From: Pseudomonadota bacterium
Lineage (GTDB): Bacteria; Pseudomonadota; Gammaproteobacteria; Acidiferrobacterales; Acidiferrobacteraceae
Assembly: GCA_021819125.1 (NCBI GenBank)
Contig: JAKARW010000002.1
Coordinates: 23,377 to 87,376, forward strand
DNA length: 64,000 nt
Direction: 5' to 3'
Positions 32,824-44,769 of this stretch are shown piece by piece; position 1 is the first letter of the stretch; each line of letters starts with the position of its first letter. The notes beneath the pieces are model-generated. The model worked only from the letters and a program-made list of their open reading frames with translations, was not told the origin of the DNA and did not search any database. The translations under genes were made by a program, and so were the position numbers.

Positions 32824-33579
32824 GTGCAAAATTCCCGTTGCCTCGTCGCCTTGGCATTGGTCTTGAACCTCGCGATGGTGCCCTTCGCCTATGCCAAACC
32901 TCCGACTCCAGGCCCCACGCTCGCTCAAGGCATTGCCCGCGATTTCACGCAACCGCAGTCGGCGCTCGGCGCCCTGGGAGACACCACCGTCGTCGGCATC
33001 GGGCTCGGCCTTTTGGACTATGCGGGCCTACACAAACTCGATCACCCGGTCTCTCAGGACAACCACGGCGTCTATGCGATCGCCAAGACCCCCACCTTCC
33101 CGTTCGAACTTATCATGACGACGCTCGGGGCGGCGATCTGGGAAGGCGGGCGGACGCGGCTTGGGCATACCCTGTGGCAGAGTCTCGATGCCGCGGCGCT
33201 CGCCGGGGTCTCCACCCAGATCCTGAAGTTCACCTTTCAACGTAACCGCCCCTCGCAGAGCCCGAACAATCCGGATCTCTGGTTTCAGGGCATCCATTCG
33301 CAAAGCTTCCCGAGCGGCGACGTCTCATCAATCACAGCGCTCGTCACCCCGCTTATCCTTACCTACAAACGTCGCGAGCCCGCGGTCTGGGCGCTCGCCC
33401 TGGTGCCCGCCTTCGACATGGTGGCGCGAGTGAAGGCGCACGGGCATTGGGAGACCGACGTCGCGGCTGGCGCTGTGATCGGCGCCCTGAGCGGCTACTA
33501 CGCCCATGAACGCCATAGTCCCTTCATACTAAGCCTGCTCCCGAATGGCTTCTATATGGGCTTAAGGAGCGCATTCTAA
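32824..33579 (+). CDS. PAP2-superfamily phosphatase
   Basis: KFTFQRNRPSQ..FPSGDVSS..HGHWETDVAAG. Confidence 0.88.
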   Translation: MQNSRCLVALALVLNLAMVPFAYAKPPTPGPTLAQGIARDFTQPQSALGALGDTTVVGIGLGLLDYAGLHKLDHPVSQDNHGVYAIAKTPTFPFELIMTTLGAAIWEGGRTRLGHTLWQSLDAAALAGVSTQILKFTFQRNRPSQSPNNPDLWFQGIHSQSFPSGDVSSITALVTPLILTYKRREPAVWALALVPAFDMVARVKAHGHWETDVAAGAVIGALSGYYAHERHSPFILSLLPNGFYMGLRSAF

Positions 33580-33693
33580 GACAAAGCCGGGTCCGGCCGG
33601 CCCGTGGGGCATGCGATCCGATCGCGAGCGGACGCCCGACCGCCTTTTTGGGCGAGCCCGCGCTCCAGGGCGGCGGGATATAGTCACCGGCCG

Positions 33694-33861
33694 TCACGGG
33701 CGCTTGCGGCCCTGGAGCATATCCGCGAGTCGCGCGAGCGCGGCCGCCAATTCGCGGGCCGTCTGCGCTCGCGGCCGCAAAATCTTGAGCGAGAGTGGCG
33801 CGGGCTCCGCTCGTACGAACAGCGCGAAACCGGCCCCCGCGAAGCGGGAAATCCGCTTCAC
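33694..33861 (-). pseudogene. duplicated 3' end of the SNF2 helicase gene
   Basis: frame reads LSLKILRPRAQTARELAAALARLADMLQGRKRP*, matching helicase C-term LKIPLPPAETARELATALARLADMLQGRERP*. Confidence 0.85.
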
Positions 33862-34188
33862 TCATACTTTAGCAGGAATGAGTAAGCCTGATGGAACGGC
33901 CCGCAAGAAGGATCCGCAAGGCCTGTCGAGGGCGGGACGAGGCCTTTCCCCGATGGACAACTCCCGTCTGCTCTAAGGCGGCCGCCATGTTCACGCTTCA
34001 ATATCCACGCCATGATGTTCCACGGCCTGGCCGCTTCATGCCTCGCGCGATTCCTGCCCGGACAACCTCGCATCCGATGCATGCGGCGGCGACGGGGCAA
34101 CATTCCTATCACGGGCGCGGATCGTGCAAATGGGAAATCGGGCCCACACGGATCCTGCATGCCCAGTTTGTAGCGACCTGCGTACGCT

Positions 34189-35406
34189 CTAGAGATCTTC
34201 AAAGGGGAGCGCCAGAACCCCGCCTCCGAGCGGAGTTCGAACACGGCCCGTATGCACGACCAATCCATCAGCGCGCGCTTCACGGACCCATTCTCGAAAC
34301 CTGAAAATCCCGCGGGCCATTATGGGCGACGGGGTGGCCGTCGCCTTGATTTCCAGAGGCAATAAGCCGGTCGCGGTTTCAATCACCAGATCGACCTCAT
34401 CGCCGGTGGCGGTGCGCCAGAAATAAAAGCGCGGCTCAAGTCCCCTGTGAAAAAACATTTTGAGAACCTCGCTTACCACTGCGGACTCGGCGATAGCCCC
34501 CGCCATCGGACTTAGCGCCGCATGCGCCGTATCGCGGATGCCGACGAAGTAGCACAGCATGCCCGTATCCGTGAAATAAACCTTGGGCGTCTTCACCAGT
34601 CGCTTACCGATATTCGCGAAATAGGGGCGCAAGATCACAATCTGATGTGTCGCTTCCAGCACCGAAATCCAGGCCCTGACGGTATTGGTGGCAAGGCCCA
34701 AGTCGCGCCCCATGTCCGCGAAATTGATCAGTTGGGCGCTACGCGCAGCCAAGGTACGCAGGAATATTTGAAACTGCGTGAGGTCGCCTACCTGACGCAA
34801 AGTCCGTACATCACGCTCCAGATAAGTCTGTACATAACTTCCATACCAGAGCGCGACATCGCGCGCGGGTTCGGTGGCCGGCTCGGGAAACCCCCCGCGC
34901 ACCGCCGCTGCCCAAAAATCGTACCGTTTTTTGGGTACCGGACGCGCAGAGGTCTTGCCTTCCCAGGGTGGCAGTGCCTTGGGCGCGCCCACCAATTCCC
35001 GACGCGATAGGGGCAAAAGATAGAGAACGGCCGCACGGCCCGCCAGCGTCTCGGCCACCTGGTGCATGAGTAGGAGATTCTGCGACCCAGAAAGAAAGTA
35101 TTGGCCTTTGAGCGCGCGCCTGGCATCGATGCGCTCCTTGATATACGACAGCAGATTCGGCGCATATTGGATCTCATCTAAAATGAGCGGCGACTGCCAT
35201 GCGTCAAGAAAACCACGGGGATCGGCGGTGGCAACCGCGCGCGTATCCGGTGATTCGAGGGAAACATAATGCGCGCGTCGACCAAAAATGTGACGCAATA
35301 GCGTGGTCTTTCCCGATTGCCGTGGGCCCGTCAATACAATTGCGGGGAATTCCCGCGCAGCCTTGCGTAGAATTGGCTCGATGGTGCGTGGTAGGTAGGC
35401 GACCAT
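34189..35406 (-). CDS. AAA ATPase (AAA_14/DUF4143)
   Basis: Walker A GPRQSGKTTLL; SLESPDTRAVATADPRGFL; C-terminal nuclease-like fold. Confidence 0.85.
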   Translation of the reverse strand: MVAYLPRTIEPILRKAAREFPAIVLTGPRQSGKTTLLRHIFGRRAHYVSLESPDTRAVATADPRGFLDAWQSPLILDEIQYAPNLLSYIKERIDARRALKGQYFLSGSQNLLLMHQVAETLAGRAAVLYLLPLSRRELVGAPKALPPWEGKTSARPVPKKRYDFWAAAVRGGFPEPATEPARDVALWYGSYVQTYLERDVRTLRQVGDLTQFQIFLRTLAARSAQLINFADMGRDLGLATNTVRAWISVLEATHQIVILRPYFANIGKRLVKTPKVYFTDTGMLCYFVGIRDTAHAALSPMAGAIAESAVVSEVLKMFFHRGLEPRFYFWRTATGDEVDLVIETATGLLPLEIKATATPSPIMARGIFRFREWVREARADGLVVHTGRVRTPLGGGVLALPFEDL

Positions 35407-35410
35407 ATCG

Positions 35411-35441
35411 TGCAATTATGCATCCGAAATGCATAATTGCA
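35411..35441. repeat. 13-bp perfect inverted repeat at ATPase start
   Basis: TGCAATTATGCAT-CCGAA-ATGCATAATTGCA. Confidence 0.85.
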
Positions 35442-35638
35442 CAATGCACTTTGTGCGTGCGCCCACATGCCAACCATGGGGTTGGCCGAGGGTACGCGCC
35501 CCGCATTCGCGTCCCCGATCTCGCGCGCCGAATCTACCACCGTACTAGTGTTTGCCAAGGGCGTGGATGGGCGGCGACCTCTGGGCCCCGAGGTTCACGG
35601 GCGGCCCGCAATCGACATCCGGCGTGGTTCGCCGGTCG

Positions 35639-38116
35639 TCACGGGCGCTCGCGGCCCTGGAGCATATCCGCGAGCCGCGCGAGCGCGGTTGCCAGTTCGC
35701 GGGCCGTCTCCGCTGGCGGCAGCGGGATCTTGAGCGAAGATCGGCCGCTTGCCGCGTCGCGCTCGACCCATGGGTGGGCTACGTCATCGTCGTGAGCCGC
35801 GGCAAAAGCGCCCAACAACTGGCGGCCGAGACCCGCAAGCGCCGCCCAGGGATCATTCGGGGCAGGCGTCGCGACCGGTGAAGGTCTTGCGTCCCCTTTA
35901 TCAGGCTTCGCCGACGAAGGTCTTGCGTCGCCCGCGATACCCGCTCTGCGCGATTTCGCGTCCGCTACAGGTGCGGCGACCTCGAAGACTCGCTCCTCGG
36001 CGGGTGCCACCTCCGCGGCCTCCCCCATGCGTCCGGTCACGTTCTCCACGTCCTTCATGAATCGATTGAGGCGCGAACCGCCAAGCGACACCTCGCCCGC
36101 CCCTCCGTCTAGTATCCCGGCGGATAGCGAACGCTTGAACGCGAGCACCCCCAACATGCCCTCTTCTATGGTCCCTTTGGCCACGAGATTCACGATACGC
36201 ACCGGGCGCTTTTGCCCCATCCTGTGAATGCGCGCGATGCGCTGCTCGAGGATCGCCGGGTTCCAGGGCAGATCCATGTTGATAAGAGTGGTGGCGTGCT
36301 GCAGGTTGAGGCCGGTACTGCCGGCGTCCGTCGACAGAAAGACCCGACAGTCGGCATCCTCGGCAAACCGTTGCACGAGCGCCGGACGCTTCTCGGAAGG
36401 CACCCCACCATGAAAACTCACATAACCGAGGCCGCGGGCCTCGAGCCTGCGGATCACAATGTCGTGACTGCGCGTCCACTGCGAGAAGATCACGGCCTTG
36501 GCGTCTTGCGCGGCCAGATCGTCCACGAGCGCCGCCACTTCGTCGGCCTTCACGCCGTGATCGCTCTCGTGATCCAGGAGATAGGTGCTGTTGCAGGCCA
36601 TGCGCATGTTTTGAAGGGCGCAGGTCAGGCGTCTTTGATCCGTGTCGGATAGAAAGCGCGTCTTGCGCCAACGCTGAACGATGCGCGCGACGATATCGGC
36701 GTTGTCCTCGTGATAGCGCATCTGCGCCTCAGTCATGGGAACGAGGATGGTACTGTCGGTCCGCCCCGGGAGCTGGCGCAGGACCTCGGCCTTGCGCCGC
36801 CGAATCATAATGGGTGCGAGCGTCTTGCCGATCGTGTCGAGACCGGCGTAACCGATGACGCGCCCGGCCTCGTCGCGCACCTGGTGCTCATGTAAAAGCC
36901 TCCAGGTAGGCCCGAGTCTATGCTGATCCACATATTGAACGATGGAGATCAGCTCCTCGAGCTTGTTCTCGAGCGGCGTCCCGGTGAGCACGACGGCATA
37001 GGGGCTGTCGATACGCTTCAGGGCACGCGCGGCGATCGTGTTCCAGTTCTTGATGCGCTGCGCCTCGTCGACGATGACAAGCTCCGGCGCCCAGCCGGTG
37101 ATGAGATCAAGGTCCGGATCGAGCTTTTCGTAATTGGTGATCTTGCAAAAGTCGTCCTGCGCATAATCCTTCTGCCGCAAGGCACGCCCGCCCGCGATCA
37201 CGCGCGCCTTGCGGCCCGCGAAACGCAAAAGCTCGCCCTGCCACTGATACTTGAGCGACGTCGGGCAGATCACCAGCACCCGCGAGACCCCGAAGTGGCG
37301 TGCCAGGATTTCGGCTGCGGCGATCGCCTGCGCGGTCTTGCCAAGCCCCATCTCGTCGCCTATGAGGGCGCGTCCCGCGCGCACCGCGAACAAGGCGCCC
37401 TCGACCTGATAGGGGTACAGCGCAAGCTTGGTGAGCCGCGCGCGCCCCCAGTCGGCGGCGCCCCGCGGGAACAGGCGGTCCAGCGTCCGGGCGCGGTAGG
37501 CGGCATCGCGCAGCCCGGCAACGAAATCCAGGACCTCATCTTGAACCCGCAGCTCGTGGCCGGCCTTGGCGGCCGCGCTTATGAAGGACTCCAGATCGCC
37601 GGAGCGATCGGGGCGCAAGTCGCCCCCGGGTTGCTCGAAAAGCCCCGCCGATGCCCGCACCAAGGGGGCGGGGCAGGCGGTCCCCGGCCGGAACCGGACA
37701 AAGCGGTGGCCGTCATTATGCAAGACGAGTTCCGAAAACGCCGGCTGGTAGCCGCGCGCGAAGGCCGCCTTGGCGCCGCGTTTCTTAAGAAGCTTGCCTA
37801 CCACGAACTCGATATGCTTGCAGGTGCCGAGTTCATTGGTGGCGAAATCCGGACAGGAGCAGTGGTTGTCGCCCGGCTGCAGTCCGCGAACCGTCACGCG
37901 ATAGCGGGATCGGGTCTCCGGATTGGTTACATGGAAGTCGGAGAATATCGCCTCGTCCCCAATATTCTCCCAGCGAAACGCCTGCTCGCGCCCGAACTGC
38001 CGGCGCAAGGCGCGCTGCCAGTCGACGGGCGTAAGATCAGCGGGTTTGTGGGTATGGGGTATCTTCGGTTGCCCGCGCCTCTTGGGACGCGAACGGGTCT
38101 TTTGGCCTTGAATCAT
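35639..38116 (-). CDS. SNF2-family helicase with SWIM zinc finger
   Basis: SWIM HCSCPDFATNELGTCKHI; GDEMGLGKTAQ; DEAQ; helicase C motifs. Confidence 0.93.
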   Translation of the reverse strand: MIQGQKTRSRPKRRGQPKIPHTHKPADLTPVDWQRALRRQFGREQAFRWENIGDEAIFSDFHVTNPETRSRYRVTVRGLQPGDNHCSCPDFATNELGTCKHIEFVVGKLLKKRGAKAAFARGYQPAFSELVLHNDGHRFVRFRPGTACPAPLVRASAGLFEQPGGDLRPDRSGDLESFISAAAKAGHELRVQDEVLDFVAGLRDAAYRARTLDRLFPRGAADWGRARLTKLALYPYQVEGALFAVRAGRALIGDEMGLGKTAQAIAAAEILARHFGVSRVLVICPTSLKYQWQGELLRFAGRKARVIAGGRALRQKDYAQDDFCKITNYEKLDPDLDLITGWAPELVIVDEAQRIKNWNTIAARALKRIDSPYAVVLTGTPLENKLEELISIVQYVDQHRLGPTWRLLHEHQVRDEAGRVIGYAGLDTIGKTLAPIMIRRRKAEVLRQLPGRTDSTILVPMTEAQMRYHEDNADIVARIVQRWRKTRFLSDTDQRRLTCALQNMRMACNSTYLLDHESDHGVKADEVAALVDDLAAQDAKAVIFSQWTRSHDIVIRRLEARGLGYVSFHGGVPSEKRPALVQRFAEDADCRVFLSTDAGSTGLNLQHATTLINMDLPWNPAILEQRIARIHRMGQKRPVRIVNLVAKGTIEEGMLGVLAFKRSLSAGILDGGAGEVSLGGSRLNRFMKDVENVTGRMGEAAEVAPAEERVFEVAAPVADAKSRRAGIAGDARPSSAKPDKGDARPSPVATPAPNDPWAALAGLGRQLLGAFAAAHDDDVAHPWVERDAASGRSSLKIPLPPAETARELATALARLADMLQGRERP

Positions 38117-38560
38117 AAGTTCCCCAGGAAACATTCCGCAACGTCGATAGGGGTCGGGTGATAGCGACCGTTTGGCGTCACGGACATGGGGTCGGTCACA
38201 GCCGCCTTTTACCATGCGCGCGGGCGCCTGCGCCACGCATTCGATAGCAAGGCTTCATGCGCCACATGCCTCGATCGCCATCGCGGCGGATTGGCCATCC
38301 TTTAAGGATCGCAGACACCGGCCCCCGTTATCGCCACACGACTGCGCACGATACCGGTTTTCCTGGAAGATGGCACGATGAGCTGAGGCATCGAGGTTGC
38401 GATCAGAAGGGTAAGCGACCGTTCGGGGGCCACATACCGGCGATCCGCCCGCCAGGAAAGCGAAGGTCCGCGGCCCCGGCCCGATGCGGCGTAAGCCACG
38501 GACGCGCCGGGCATTCCGGCGCCATCGCGCCGCGCCCGCAATCGCCGGCAAGACCGCGGC

Positions 38561-39631
38561 CTATCCTTCGGGTGATCGCAGGCCACGGCCTCTCGCGTAC
38601 TGCGCCGCGCCAAGACCCTTGTGTGTCATGCCCTCGAGGGCCCAATCGCCCTTGGCGGCGCGCTCCAGACGATCGCGCACCGCGTCCCACTCCTCGGTGG
38701 CGGGCGGCCGCTCGACCAGCACCATACGACAACCCCAGTGATCGATCGCGCGCAGGCGCGCGTAGAGCGCGCGACCATAAGCGCCGGCCGCGCGCGGCAT
38801 CACAAGCCAACGGCACCGCACGGGTCCCCGGGCCGGGGGACGCAAGGCGATCACCGCCAGTGGCCGTGGCCCGAGGCGCCACTCCCGATCTGGATCGGCG
38901 ACGAGCCGTAAGGGGGTCGCGGGGGCGTAATGAGAGGGGAGGCGTCCGGGGGCGCGCGGACCGCCGGTTGCCAAAAACACCGGTGTGCGACCGATGATGG
39001 CGGCCAACGCCCGTGGCGCCACCGCGCCCGGACGCAGTATGCGCGGCTCGGACCCGCTGAGGTCGAGGATCGTGGATTCGAGACCCACCACACAAGCGCC
39101 GCCGTCCAAAATCGCATCCACCGCGCGCCCAAGGCCTGCGGCGACATGCGCGGCGGTGGTCGGGCTCACGCCGCCAAACGGATTGGCCGAGGGGGCGGCC
39201 AAGCCGCGTCCGAAGGCCTTGAGGAGGGCCTGCGCCACGGGGTGCGCCGGAACGCGCAGACCGATTGTGTCTTGGCCACCGGTGACGCTATCGGGCAGGC
39301 CCGGGGCACGGCGCATGATGAGCGTCAGAGGCCCCGGCCAGAAGCGTTCGGCAAGCCGCCAGGCGACGGGCGGGATGTCGCGCGCGTACCGGCGCATCTG
39401 ATCGGCATCGCTGATATGGACGATCAGGGGATGGTCGGCCGGACGCCCCTTGGCGGCGAACACGCGCGCCACGGCTACGGCATTGTGCGCATCCGCGGCC
39501 AAACCGTAGACCGTCTCGGTCGGAAACGCGACCAGGCCGCCACGATCCAGTATCCCGGCCGCGCGCACGATCTCCGATTCCAAGACGCGTCGCGCGCGCC
39601 AAGGCGTGCCATCACACTCATCCGCACTCAT
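38561..39631 (-). CDS. L-threonylcarbamoyladenylate synthase (Sua5/YrdC)
   Basis: GGLVAFPTETVYGLAADA; PSANPFGGVSPTTA; Sua5 C-terminal domain. Confidence 0.92.
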   Translation of the reverse strand: MSADECDGTPWRARRVLESEIVRAAGILDRGGLVAFPTETVYGLAADAHNAVAVARVFAAKGRPADHPLIVHISDADQMRRYARDIPPVAWRLAERFWPGPLTLIMRRAPGLPDSVTGGQDTIGLRVPAHPVAQALLKAFGRGLAAPSANPFGGVSPTTAAHVAAGLGRAVDAILDGGACVVGLESTILDLSGSEPRILRPGAVAPRALAAIIGRTPVFLATGGPRAPGRLPSHYAPATPLRLVADPDREWRLGPRPLAVIALRPPARGPVRCRWLVMPRAAGAYGRALYARLRAIDHWGCRMVLVERPPATEEWDAVRDRLERAAKGDWALEGMTHKGLGAAQYARGRGLRSPEG

Positions 39632-40335
39632 GCCTCGGCACCCATGGCAAGTGCGGCGACAATCGCCGTCAGGGAAGGCGCGATGGCGCGCCAAGCAAGG
39701 TTGCCGTCTTTGGTGTCGTGATGACGGACGATGAAAGGATCGCGCCCGAGCCAGTAGGCGAGATCGGCGCCGTTATCCATCTGCGAATCGGCGCCCAGCG
39801 CCGTCTGGTTCAACACCACCCCGGCCAGCATGAGGCCGCGACGCGCGACCGCCTCGGCCGTCAGCAGGGCCTGATGGATGGCGCCGAGCCGATCGGCGCT
39901 TACGACCAGCACCGGAAGACCGAGGGCTACGGCCAGATCGGCGTTCAGGGCATCGGCTGTCAGTGGCGAATAAAACCCCCCGGCGCCCTCCACCAATAAA
40001 AAGTCCCCGGGGTGGACCTCTTCGCGGCACGCCTGGACCAAATCGTTGAGGCGTAGGGTCCGGCCCTCCAAGGCCGCCGCGCGCGCGGGCGAAAGCGGCG
40101 CACGAAACCGGTAATGGCCAATGCGCGTAAGCGGCTCCCGGCCTTCGATCGCCGCGTGATAGGTCTCGCCATCGCCGGGATGCGCGCCGCCCTGTTGTGC
40201 GGTACAACCCGATTCCACGGGCTTACGCGGCCGCACGATGAGGCCTTCACGGGACAACCGCCAGGCCAGCGCGGCACCGATAACGGTCTTGCCGACACCC
40301 GTATCGCTCCCGGTGATAAATACCCCTCGCATCAC
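39628..40335 (-). CDS. bioD: dethiobiotin synthase
   Basis: MRGVFITGSDTGVGKTVIGAAL; LVEGAGGFYSPL. Confidence 0.94.
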   Translation of the reverse strand: MMRGVFITGSDTGVGKTVIGAALAWRLSREGLIVRPRKPVESGCTAQQGGAHPGDGETYHAAIEGREPLTRIGHYRFRAPLSPARAAALEGRTLRLNDLVQACREEVHPGDFLLVEGAGGFYSPLTADALNADLAVALGLPVLVVSADRLGAIHQALLTAEAVARRGLMLAGVVLNQTALGADSQMDNGADLAYWLGRDPFIVRHHDTKDGNLAWRAIAPSLTAIVAALAMGAEA

Positions 40336-40514
40336 ACCCCCTTTAAGGCCCGCACCCCAAAATCACACGATCGGCTACCAGCGCGCGCGGACCGTTTTGC
40401 CGCCGTGGCTTGCCCTTTCCAAGAAATCGCCGTCAAGAAGATACACGCATCCCGCCACGTCCGCGCGTTGTGGCCCACCGGGCTTTGGTGAACGCGGATT
40501 GTTTTGCCACCGCA

Positions 40515-41888
40515 TCATATGTCGGAAAGCACGCGCGTGATGGTCGCCGTCAACATCGACAGATCCTCCGGACTTATGATATAGGGAGGCATCAAATAGA
40601 CGAGCCGGCCGAAAGGACGCAGCCAGACACCCGCCTCCACGAATCGTGCCGTAAGCGCCGGCAGATCAATGGCGGCGCGGGTCTCCACGACCCCGATCGC
40701 GCCCAGTACCCGGACGTCGCCGACGGCCGCCAATCCACGGCAGGCGTCGAGCTCACGGGCCAGCTGGCCTTCGATATCCGCGACACGGATCTGCCAATCG
40801 CTTGCCGTCAGCAGGTCGACGCTCGCCACCGCCGCGGCGCACGCAAGCGGGTTGGCCATGAACGTGGGTCCGTGCATGAGGCAACCGGCCGGGCTCTGCC
40901 CGATCGTCGTGGCGATCTCGGCGGTTGTCAGGGTTGCGGCAAGCGTCATGTAGCCCCCGGTCAGGGCCTTGCCCAGGCACAGGATGTCCGGCGTCACCAT
41001 GGCGTGATCGCAGGCCAGAAATCGGCCGGTGCGACCGAAACCCGTGGCGATCTCATCGGCGATGAGCAGCACGGCGTGGGCGTCGCACAAGGCCCGCACC
41101 TCGCGCAGGTATTGCGGGTGATAAAACCACATCCCGCCCGCGCCTTGCGCGATGGGCTCCAGGATGACCGCCGCGAGTTCGTCTTCATGCGCGGATATCA
41201 GGTCGGCGAATGCGCTGATGGCCGATGGCTCCCAGGGGCCGTCGAACCGGCACGCGGGCCTCGGCGCAAAGACCTGTTCCGGGACAAGCCCGGTAAACAA
41301 CCGGTGCATGCCGGTGACCGGGTCGCACACCGACATGGCGGCAAAGGTGTCGCCATGGTAACCCCCGCGCACGGTGAGGAGACGGTGCTTGGCCGGCCGT
41401 CCGCGCGCCTGCCAATACTGGATCGCCATCTTGATGGCAACCTCCACGGCCACCGAACCCGAGTCGCACAGAAAGACCTTTTCGAGGGGCGCCGGGGTCA
41501 GATCCACGAGCCGCCGCCCAAGTTCGATCGCCGGTGCGTGTGTAAGCCCCCCAAACATGACATGCGCCATGCGCGCCAACTGCTCGCTGACAGCGCGATT
41601 GAGCACCGGGTGGTTATAGCCGTGGATCGCCGCCCACCATGAACTCATGCCGTCGATCAGCCGCCGGCCATCGGCAAGCGTCAGCCGTACGCCGTCGGCC
41701 GCCACCACCGGCCAGACCGGCGCGCCTAGGGCCGCGTAGGGATGCCAGAGATGGGCCTGATCGAACGCCACGGCGCGCGCCCAATCACAAGCTTCAGGTC
41801 CGCCACCCTCGGCCTGGGCGCCAGCGAGGCGGCCCTCCCCATCGCGCGTGCACGATCTTGTCTCGGAAATCGGACCCGTCTGGCTCAT
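40515..41888 (-). CDS. bioA: adenosylmethionine-8-amino-7-oxononanoate aminotransferase
   Basis: [25 protein letters not shown]. Confidence 0.94.
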   Translation of the reverse strand: MSQTGPISETRSCTRDGEGRLAGAQAEGGGPEACDWARAVAFDQAHLWHPYAALGAPVWPVVAADGVRLTLADGRRLIDGMSSWWAAIHGYNHPVLNRAVSEQLARMAHVMFGGLTHAPAIELGRRLVDLTPAPLEKVFLCDSGSVAVEVAIKMAIQYWQARGRPAKHRLLTVRGGYHGDTFAAMSVCDPVTGMHRLFTGLVPEQVFAPRPACRFDGPWEPSAISAFADLISAHEDELAAVILEPIAQGAGGMWFYHPQYLREVRALCDAHAVLLIADEIATGFGRTGRFLACDHAMVTPDILCLGKALTGGYMTLAATLTTAEIATTIGQSPAGCLMHGPTFMANPLACAAAVASVDLLTASDWQIRVADIEGQLARELDACRGLAAVGDVRVLGAIGVVETRAAIDLPALTARFVEAGVWLRPFGRLVYLMPPYIISPEDLSMLTATITRVLSDI

Positions 41889-43564
41889 GCTCCATCCGTC
41901 ACCGCGCCACGACTCGCAGACGAGACGAGGCGCGCATATTTGGCCAAGGTGCCGCGTGTATAGCGCGGCGCGGGGGGCGCCCAGAGCGCGCGGCGGCGCG
42001 TAAGCTCCTCCTCCGGCACGTCGAGTTGCAAGACACGCCGCTCGGCGTCGATGATCACCGTGTCGCCATCGGCCACCAATGCGATCGTGCCGCCGACTGC
42101 GGCCTCCGGCGCCACATGTCCCACCACCATACCATAAGTGCCGCCCGAGAAACGCCCATCAGTGACAAGCCCCACGAGGTCGCCTAGGCCCTGCCCGACG
42201 AGCGCCGCGGTGGGCGAGAGCATTTCGCGCATTCCGGGGCCGCCGCGCGGCCCCTCGTAGCGGATCACGACCACGTCGCCGGCCGCTATGCGCCGCTCCA
42301 TGATGGCGGCCATGCACGCCTCCTCGGAATCGAACACGCGCGCCGGACCGGTAATCCTCGGGGCCTTGACGCCGCTGGTCTTGGCAAGCGCCCCTTCGCA
42401 GGCGAGATTACCCTTAAGAATCGCCAAATGGCCGTGCGTATAGACCGGCCGCTCCCAGGGCCGGATGACATCCTGATCGGCACGAGGATGCTCGGGCACG
42501 TCTTGCAGGACCTCGGCGATCGTCTGCCCGGTCACGGTCAGGGCGTCACCGTGCAAAAGACCATGCGCGAGCAGCATTTTCATCACCTGCGGCACCCCGC
42601 CCGCGCGATGCAGATCGGTGGCGACATAGCGGCCGGACGGCTTGAGATCACACAACACCGGCACGCGGTGGCTGAAGGCATCGAAGTCGTCTAGCGTCAG
42701 TTCCACACCGGCGGCGTGCGCGATCGCCGGCAAGTGGATGACGGCGTTGGTGGAACCGCCCAACGCCATGAGCACCGCAAGCCCGTTTTCGAAGGCCTTG
42801 CGCGTAAGGATCGCGCGCGGCAACCGCCGCGCCTTTATGGCCTCGACCAGCACCCTTGCCGACTGCGCGGCGCTGTCGGCCTTTTCGGCATCCTCGGCGG
42901 TCATGGTCGCGGAGTACGGCAGGCTCATGCCCATGGCCTCGAATAGCGCCGACATGGTGTTGGCGGTGTACATGCCGCCGCACGACCCGGCGCCTGGGCA
43001 GGCCTTGCGTTCGATCTCGTGCAATTCCCGGTCATCGATCGTGCCGGCGATATGCGCGCCGACCGCCTCGAAGACACTTATGATGGTAAGGTCGCGCCCG
43101 TCATGATGGCCGGGCTTGATCGTGCCCCCGTAGACAAACACCGCCGGGATATTGAGCCGCGCGATGGCGATCATGGCGCCCGGCATGTTCTTGTCGCAAC
43201 CGCCGAAGGCCAACACCCCATCCATGCTCTGGCCGGCGCAAACGGTCTCTATCGAATCGGCTATAACCTCGCGCGACACGAGGGAATATTTCATGCCTTC
43301 GGTCCCCATGGCAATGCCATCCGAAATGGTAATAGTCCCGAACATCTGGGGCATGGCCCCGGCCGCGGCCAAAGCCGCCTCGGCGCGCGCGGCAAGAGGC
43401 CCAATCCCCATGTTGCACGGCGTGATCGTGCTGTGGGCGTTGGCCACGCCCACAATCGGCTTTTCGAAATCGTCATCGTCGAACCCGGTGGCGCGCAACA
43501 GCGCGCGGTTGGGGGCGCGTTTTGTGCCGGTCGTCACGACACGGCTTTTGTGGTTGTCAGACAT
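41885..43564 (-). CDS. ilvD: dihydroxy-acid dehydratase
   Basis: [42 protein letters not shown]. Confidence 0.95.
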   Translation of the reverse strand: MSDNHKSRVVTTGTKRAPNRALLRATGFDDDDFEKPIVGVANAHSTITPCNMGIGPLAARAEAALAAAGAMPQMFGTITISDGIAMGTEGMKYSLVSREVIADSIETVCAGQSMDGVLAFGGCDKNMPGAMIAIARLNIPAVFVYGGTIKPGHHDGRDLTIISVFEAVGAHIAGTIDDRELHEIERKACPGAGSCGGMYTANTMSALFEAMGMSLPYSATMTAEDAEKADSAAQSARVLVEAIKARRLPRAILTRKAFENGLAVLMALGGSTNAVIHLPAIAHAAGVELTLDDFDAFSHRVPVLCDLKPSGRYVATDLHRAGGVPQVMKMLLAHGLLHGDALTVTGQTIAEVLQDVPEHPRADQDVIRPWERPVYTHGHLAILKGNLACEGALAKTSGVKAPRITGPARVFDSEEACMAAIMERRIAAGDVVVIRYEGPRGGPGMREMLSPTAALVGQGLGDLVGLVTDGRFSGGTYGMVVGHVAPEAAVGGTIALVADGDTVIIDAERRVLQLDVPEEELTRRRALWAPPAPRYTRGTLAKYARLVSSASRGAVTDGA

Positions 43565-43662
43565 TAAGGTCCTCCTTAAACGATGGTTGAGATCGATGCG
43601 GCTTGCGCCAGACGGGTGTGGGCGGACGAACCGCCGCCCGCCGGCCCAATAGGGGTGTCGGA

Positions 43663-44769
43663 TCAGTCGGCCAGACGCCACGCGACCACCTCCCCGGCGC
43701 GCAACGGCACGAACACATCGGCGCCGGCGGCCCTCGTGGATGGGACTTGCCATGGCTCCTTTATAAGCGTGACGCGATCTTGATTACGTGGCAGCCGGTA
43801 AAAGTCCGGCCCGTTGCAACTTGCGAACCCCTCCAGGCGATCGAGCGCATGGGCACCCTCGAAGACCTCGGCATAGAGCTCTAGCGCCGCGTGCGCGGTA
43901 TAGATCCCGGCGCACCCGCAAGACGACTCCTTGGCGTGCCGAGGGTGCGGCGCGCTGTCGGTTCCGAGGAAGAATTTCCGACTGCCACCGGTGGCGGCGG
44001 CCACCAGCGCGGCGCGATGATGGGCACGCTTTAGAAGCGGCAGACAGTAATGATGGGGCCGCAGACCGCCTGTAAACATCGCGTTGCGATCGAGCAGCAA
44101 GTGGTGGGCGGTGATCGTCGCGGCCAAGGTGTCAGGACTTGCGCTTACGAACTCGACCGCGGCACGGGTCGTGATGTGCTCCAAAACCATGCGCAGGCCC
44201 GGGAACGCACGCGTAAGCGGCAGCAAGTGGCGCTCGAGAAACACCGCTTCGCGATCGAAGGCATCCACCGCGGGGTCCGTGACCTCGCCGTGCAAGAGCA
44301 AAGGGACATCGAGACGTTCCATGGCCGCCAGCACCGGATAACAACGCGTAAGGTCGCGCACACCCTGCGCGGCATGGGTGGTGGCGCCAGCCGGATAATA
44401 CTTGACGGCGAGCACGGCTTTGGCGGCATGCGCCCGGGCAATCTCGTGAGGGCGCATGGCCTCGGTGAGAAAGAGCGTCATCAAAGGTTGAAAAGATGCG
44501 CCCGCGGGCAACGCCGACAGGATCCGCGCGCGATAGGCGAGCGCTTCGGCGACCGTGCGCACCGGCGGATCGAGGTTGGGCATGACAATGGCCCGGGCGA
44601 AGCGGCGTGCGGTGTCTGGCACCACCGCCGCCAACATCGCCCCATCCCGCAGATGAACATGCCAATCGTCGGGGCGCACAAGGCTTATGTGCGTGACCGG
44701 CGCCGGATGTCTTGGGCCATCGGCCAAAGCCACGGGGCGCGGCGCGCCATCGTCCGCGCACTCGCTCAC
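43663..44769 (-). CDS. pyrC: dihydroorotase
   Basis: [31 protein letters not shown]. Confidence 0.94.
   Translation of the reverse strand: MSECADDGAPRPVALADGPRHPAPVTHISLVRPDDWHVHLRDGAMLAAVVPDTARRFARAIVMPNLDPPVRTVAEALAYRARILSALPAGASFQPLMTLFLTEAMRPHEIARAHAAKAVLAVKYYPAGATTHAAQGVRDLTRCYPVLAAMERLDVPLLLHGEVTDPAVDAFDREAVFLERHLLPLTRAFPGLRMVLEHITTRAAVEFVSASPDTLAATITAHHLLLDRNAMFTGGLRPHHYCLPLLKRAHHRAALVAAATGGSRKFFLGTDSAPHPRHAKESSCGCAGIYTAHAALELYAEVFEGAHALDRLEGFASCNGPDFYRLPRNQDRVTLIKEPWQVPSTRAAGADVFVPLRAGEVVAWRLAD

Noticed and set aside
36920-38161. 413-aa plus-strand ORF opposite the helicase
   Set aside because: Shadow ORF; helicase motifs on the minus strand are unambiguous.
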